Shown here: positions 55,201 to 61,200 of the stretch, in pieces
Numbering within the stretch: position 1 is the first letter of the stretch
Layout: every line of letters begins with the position of its first letter
NCBI GenBank assembly: GCA_038501625.1
Contig: JAZAYU010000003.1
Span: 4,540,796-4,604,795 of the forward strand
DNA: 64,000 nucleotides
From: Corbicula japonica
Taxonomy: Eukaryota; Mollusca; Bivalvia; Venerida; Cyrenidae
Direction: 5' to 3'
Program-made: the position numbers and the translations under genes
Notes under the pieces: generated by a model
The model's database searches: none
Told to the model about the DNA's origin: nothing
The model's input: only the letters and a program-made list of their open reading frames with translations

Positions 55201-58200
55201 GTGTGAAGTGGCTTTAAAAGTTCTTATTTGCAGTTGAATACATTTCCATGATCAACTTTGTTTTTGACCCAAGTATTCTGTAAACGAGAAACACATTGGC
55301 AGTTTCAATGTTTGGAAAATGTTAGAGACGATCTGAAATGTTCTGCTTAATATTTTAGTGTAAAACTTAAAAAAGCAAACTTAAGTGAACAGCTTTACGA
55401 TGTTATCATTAGGTGTGACTTTTCTACATCCCCGGTAAAATAAGTCAGGATAAAGAAAATTTTTTTTTAATAAAACTTTATTATTTTGCACTAGTTTGCT
55501 TCTGACTGAACATTTCATCATAACTTTACCCGTTTCTACATGAAGTACACTATAAGGATAACATGTAATTTTACAGGAAGTAATATTTCTAGTTTGTTTT
55601 ACTCTAACTTATAAACAACAGTAAATGATTTTTTTAAGACGGTGCCATTTGCTTGCGTATGTTTTTATGAAAAGCTTATATTTAGTCTAAATAATTTTAG
55701 TTGAGCTGCATACCGTCGGCCGTGCTGAACAGGCAATTATTGTTGACGCAAGTCCACCTTTTGCTGGAACTGTTTTTGATGGAGAAATATTCAGAGAAGA
55801 TTTGAGGTTTACAAAGTACGCTAACAAGGTTAGCATGTTTTAGTGTATTTCAATTATAATGATAATGTATAATTACAAAATATGTAAAAAGTATTTTATT
55901 GACAATAATTATACACTTTTTGTTGAGAATGACAAGAGCTAAGCGCAAAAATATTGTATCTCATTCGTAACTCTAAACGAGAAAGTATGTAATCCGGCTA
56001 GCAGAGTTTATTTAATTTGAACGAAATAGTTTCATGTTGATCAAATATGCCTTAGTTGGTTTTTTTATTACAATATTTGATCGAGAAGACCTATTAAAGT
56101 GTTGAAAAGATAGCTGATTATAATTATCAAAATTAAATACTGCTTTGTTTGGATCTTTTATGGGAGAGGATAGAGAGTTGCTGCCCTTGAAAGATGTAAA
56201 GAAATTTTGGAGGGACTAAAAAAGTGAAATTTATTTATGAAAATGAAGTAAAGAAGGGTAAAAATGTTATGAAGTGTGCAAGAAATATATACTTCGATGT
56301 GAGAACCAAAAACTATGTTTAAAGATCTAAAAGATAACAGATAGACAAACAATATTTTGAAAACAAAGAAGACTCCACATTACCCCACCCACTCACTAAA
56401 CGTCTTACATCACTGTGAAAAAGAAACCAGTGTCGCTGAAAAAGCTATTAAGAATGACAATAAATATTTATTGATTGCTATATAAAAGAAGAAACCATTA
56501 AATATCTATGAAATTTGACAGTTTCTTTTAATTTGTAGATTTGTGCCAACTTTTTTGATTTCTTTGATCCTGAGTCTGGTATTTCGTCCTATGAAGTTGG
56601 TGTCGGTTCTAAACCTGGGTTAACTGATGTGGCAAATCTTAAGAAAATACAACATGACCAGCACCAGTACTGTGTTCTTCTAGACGGAAACTCGACATTG
56701 ATACATAACAATGAATATTACTTTTTGGTATGGGCAAACAATGCAGCAATTAATCAGCGCAACGTGTCGGCAACATCCAATGGAGGTATATTGTTTTGTT
56801 GAAAAATTGAGAAAATCTGTGTAACATTTACTACTACATTATTATTCCACGGTAAACGCACGGTAAAAAAACTACCGTGCATTTGTGTTTATTATCTAAA
56901 AGCAATTAAATACAACATAAAATGGTATGATAGTTTGGTAATTTATTGAAAAAAAAGTAATCTTCCGATTCAAACATAGAATGCGTTTGTCTGCAAAGAT
57001 TTAAGATTAAATTCATTAATCTTTGCAATTTGTTTTCAAACTGATGTTTAAAGCATGTCAATAATTAAGTCTGATGGTGTTACGACAAAATAAATGCTAA
57101 AATTTAGATTGAAAAAGTGAAATACGCATAGCAAGAAAAGTCATATTCAGAATACACAACATCCCCAAACAGATAAAAAGTAGAGACAAAACGTATTATG
57201 TAGTTAGAATTTGATTAATTTTAAATATGATATTACAAACTGTTAAAGTAAATGCTTACCTTTGGGATAACTCTCTTCGAACTGTCAGTAAAAATTATTT
57301 TGCCGCAGATTGCATGATCTTCACGCTTGACCCTAGGTCCACATATAAACAAATAAGTACAAGTTGCCTTGATTTTTAACATTTTGCCTTTGGAGTTGTC
57401 TGTGATATGCAGGATTTGTATTCTCAGATCACCTGTCGAAATTCTGTTTTGTTTAGTTCCGCTAATTGTTTTCTCGTTTAGGGCAAACCCATTCTTTTAT
57501 GTGGGAACCAAGGAATGATATTAATCTGAAAATAACTCATTGATGGTTCCATGTTCACCGCCATAAACATACCATCGTTTGGGATGGATAAAAATTGTCT
57601 ATTGGTGTAAAGATTGAGTTGCGCTCAACCCGGGGCTAGGCGGCGTGGGCAGTTATATGCATTTCCATTACTGCCCATAAACAGGCTTAATCAAACGGAG
57701 CCTGCAATATTTTCATATTTGTCGTGTACGGTGGCTTTTAAAGTTCCCTTTTCATCCATTTGGTGAATAAACTCAATGCACCAATCTTTTCGATAATGTT
57801 ACATGCAAGAGAATTCAAGTTTATATTATAAGAAAATGTGAAATATGCATATCAGGAAAAAGCTCAAAGCATTGTCCTTCGCAATGGATAGATTCTGACC
57901 TTACTGAGACCAGAGGACTTAGAGTGTATTCAGCAAGAACACGATGGCATAAGATTAAGATTCGTTTTTAAGATTTCTCTAGAAACCTTTATGAAATCTT
58001 AAACCCCTGCTACTGCCCCACAGAATTATTTTATACTATGACTGGCAGTTGTTTCGGATTATACACTGTTGCAAAGCTGAAATATATATCGAGGCTCATA
58101 AATTTATGAAATATTCTTGAAATTTTAAGTTTGTGATCGCATTTACATAATGATAATTAGTCGTTCAGCTTTTTCATGCATGTAGGTATATGCAAAAATA

Positions 58201-61200
58201 AACAATTTTAATTGACATTCATTTCGTATACAATAAGTTAAATAAAACTCGAATTTATCATTTGTAGTTTTGGTTGACCTCACAAAGCCTGTACCAGGAG
58301 AAGTTGTTGATGGTAATTTAGAGATGTTTCAAGATCTTCGATACAGCTCTTCGAAGACAACAGTGCAAATGCAGCTAAGAAACTTCTACGACCCGGAGTC
58401 TGGTATAAGGCAGTATGATGTACATGTTGAACGCAAAAGGTCTGTACTTTTGAACATGAACATGAATAGTTTAATAAAGATTTATATTAATCTTAAAAAC
58501 GACAATAAGAAATATTGTTGTCTATGTTGAACTTTATTTTTATACATGCTTTTAAACTTAACAAATGGCAAAAACTGACAAGATAGCACTGCATATGAAA
58601 TGAAAGTATCAAAATTAAAAACATCTCATAAATGTAAGATTCAAACTAACGCTAAGAGTATGTCACTTTTAACACGTGCTGTAATAAAAAAATGAAATAT
58701 ACATATCAGGAATGGCCACATCCAGCATACACAGCCTCCCCACACAGCCAAAATGTAGAGAGGAACATATTGATATTAAAAAATGCGGGAAATAATCTCG
58801 TGAAAATCTACCAAAAGAAAGAATATTTACAATGTTTATCATTTTAAATTTGTTCGTTTTGATCTCACCGGGGATTAATTATTGTATTAATGATCTTAAA
58901 GGTATGGTATGGACTGGCAAATTATTAAGGACTGGACTACCTACGAGAGAAATACATCGGCTGCAGAATGGAGAAATTTCCATCTAGATCACAAGGACGA
59001 AATTAAAACGTTAGTTCGAGCCACAAATGAGGCTTTGAACGATGTCACCATGGAAACAAATGGTTTCATTGTTGATCTAACCCCGCCTTTACTAGAGCAC
59101 TTAAGTGATGGTGGAGAGGATGACATCGAATACCAGGTATAAGAATGTATCTGTTCGTTTCGTTTTCTATGAAAAGTTATTTTGATTTGTTCATCAGTTT
59201 AATTATAGCCATAATTATAGATTTGGATAGTGTTTAATCGGCCTAATGATATATCCCCTTGTTTTTATTGTTTTTATTTCTTATCTTAAATGCTTCTTTT
59301 ACAGTCTGACACATCCCAAGTAGAAGTTACATTCCGTTTCAAGGACTCGGAATCTGATGTCAAATATGTCAGAATGCAAGTTCATGAACAATACCAAGGA
59401 ATAAAGAAACAGTTTTACCCAAGTAAGATTCGGTCAAAATAGTAAAGTTTACGCTATGAATTGTAATCATCGGTTAATTAAGACAAGACAATGAAATTCA
59501 CTTTTTATTAAGTGCAGTTATCAGTTTAATCATTTGAATGCCGTAGACTACAAGTCATATATCTGTGTAAATTCTGAGTTTCACATAATCCGAGGCTACG
59601 AGGCCTGGAAACTTATAGGCATAATCATTACTGCCCATTTTCCGTTAGCATGAAGTTCCCAAGTACCTTTAGCACAAAGTTCTCATGTAGTCTATATTCA
59701 ATTTAGACTTAATTGGCTTGATGATCACAAGGACCAGAAATGTTTACAATATAAAAAACATGGAACTGTTAAGTTTTAAAACAATTGATTGACAATATAG
59801 TGTCTATTTTATTGACAATAGAGTGTTTATTTCCTTTGATAAGTTATTGTTTTATTTGAGAATCATGTATCAAAACTTGTTTATGTAAAGCATTCTGTTT
59901 TTATTTACTGTCTGTGTTTATTTACTGTACAGAAACGCATTCAGATTGGGTACTTATTGGTGATGGAAATTCAACTGACCATAAAATTACTGGATTACAA
60001 CTCACTGTGGGTCACAAATACTACTCAAGACTTCTTGTTACCAACGGAGCTGGTTTGGTATCAATATTCGAGACAAATGGTTTCATCATAGATGACACTC
60101 CACCAAAGGTTTTATGCTTTACCATTTAACGCTTTCAAATCATTGGAAAACGTTATATTTATTCAATATTTGAATTTAAGTTTGAAAAAAAACATGCATA
60201 GTTTCCGAACGTCTATACAAAAGGAACTGCTTAATTTTCTTTTAATATGTAAAACAAGTTCGTTTGAATAACATCGTCTTCATTTATACGAAAATTGAAA
60301 TACGCATATGAGAAATGACCACATCAGAATAAGTTATATTCCAGTAACTTGTTTTACTCAGTGCATATTTGTTACAATTTGCCAGCGAAAAACATATTTG
60401 CTTAAAGAAACTTTGAATGATAGACGTATAAAATGAAAACATTATATTATAATTCGATACTGGTAGAACCCTTCGTAGTACGCCTCAGAAAGAAAATCAC
60501 TGAAAAGTGGTCAATCATTTTATAATATAATACCGAGTCCTAGGTAACTTATGCGTATGTATATTGCGTCACTTGTACAACACTTGTAGAATATGCGTAG
60601 ACGATTTATTCAAACTGAAAACTATCTAAATAATTTCACAGATTAAATGGCTCAGAGTTGGTGTTTTGAGTGGACAGGAAGAGACCATGAATGGCTATGT
60701 TTTGCAGTCGGACCACGAAGGAATAAAAGCCTCTTGGTCAGCTAGCGATCCAGAGTCTCTCACTACTGCCATACAGTATGCTATCGGGACCTCGCCAGGT
60801 AAACTAATTGCTCTTGGTTTTGATATTATTCATAATCAAATGTTCGACACAAAATTTACACTTTTAAAATTGAAACAACATAAATCGAAAATCGACGTGG
60901 TTTCCTTTGTGGAGTTCCATTGAAATAGGTTTGATACTAACCTTTAGTGTTGTCGTAGTAAAGGGCCTGGGTTTGAGATACGTGTGGGACAAATGACTGT
61001 AAACAACATAAGTGTACATAATAAAAAAGGTTATATCCAGAGAGTTATAGTGTTCTTTTTGAAAAATTGTAAATAAACATACAAAGTGAACGGATTTTTG
61101 TAGGTTCTGACAATATTCTGGCTTGGACTTTGAAAGAAGTATTCATCACGAACACTTATCTGCCGTGTACACTTTCCGAAACAGACATGCAGTCGTATCA

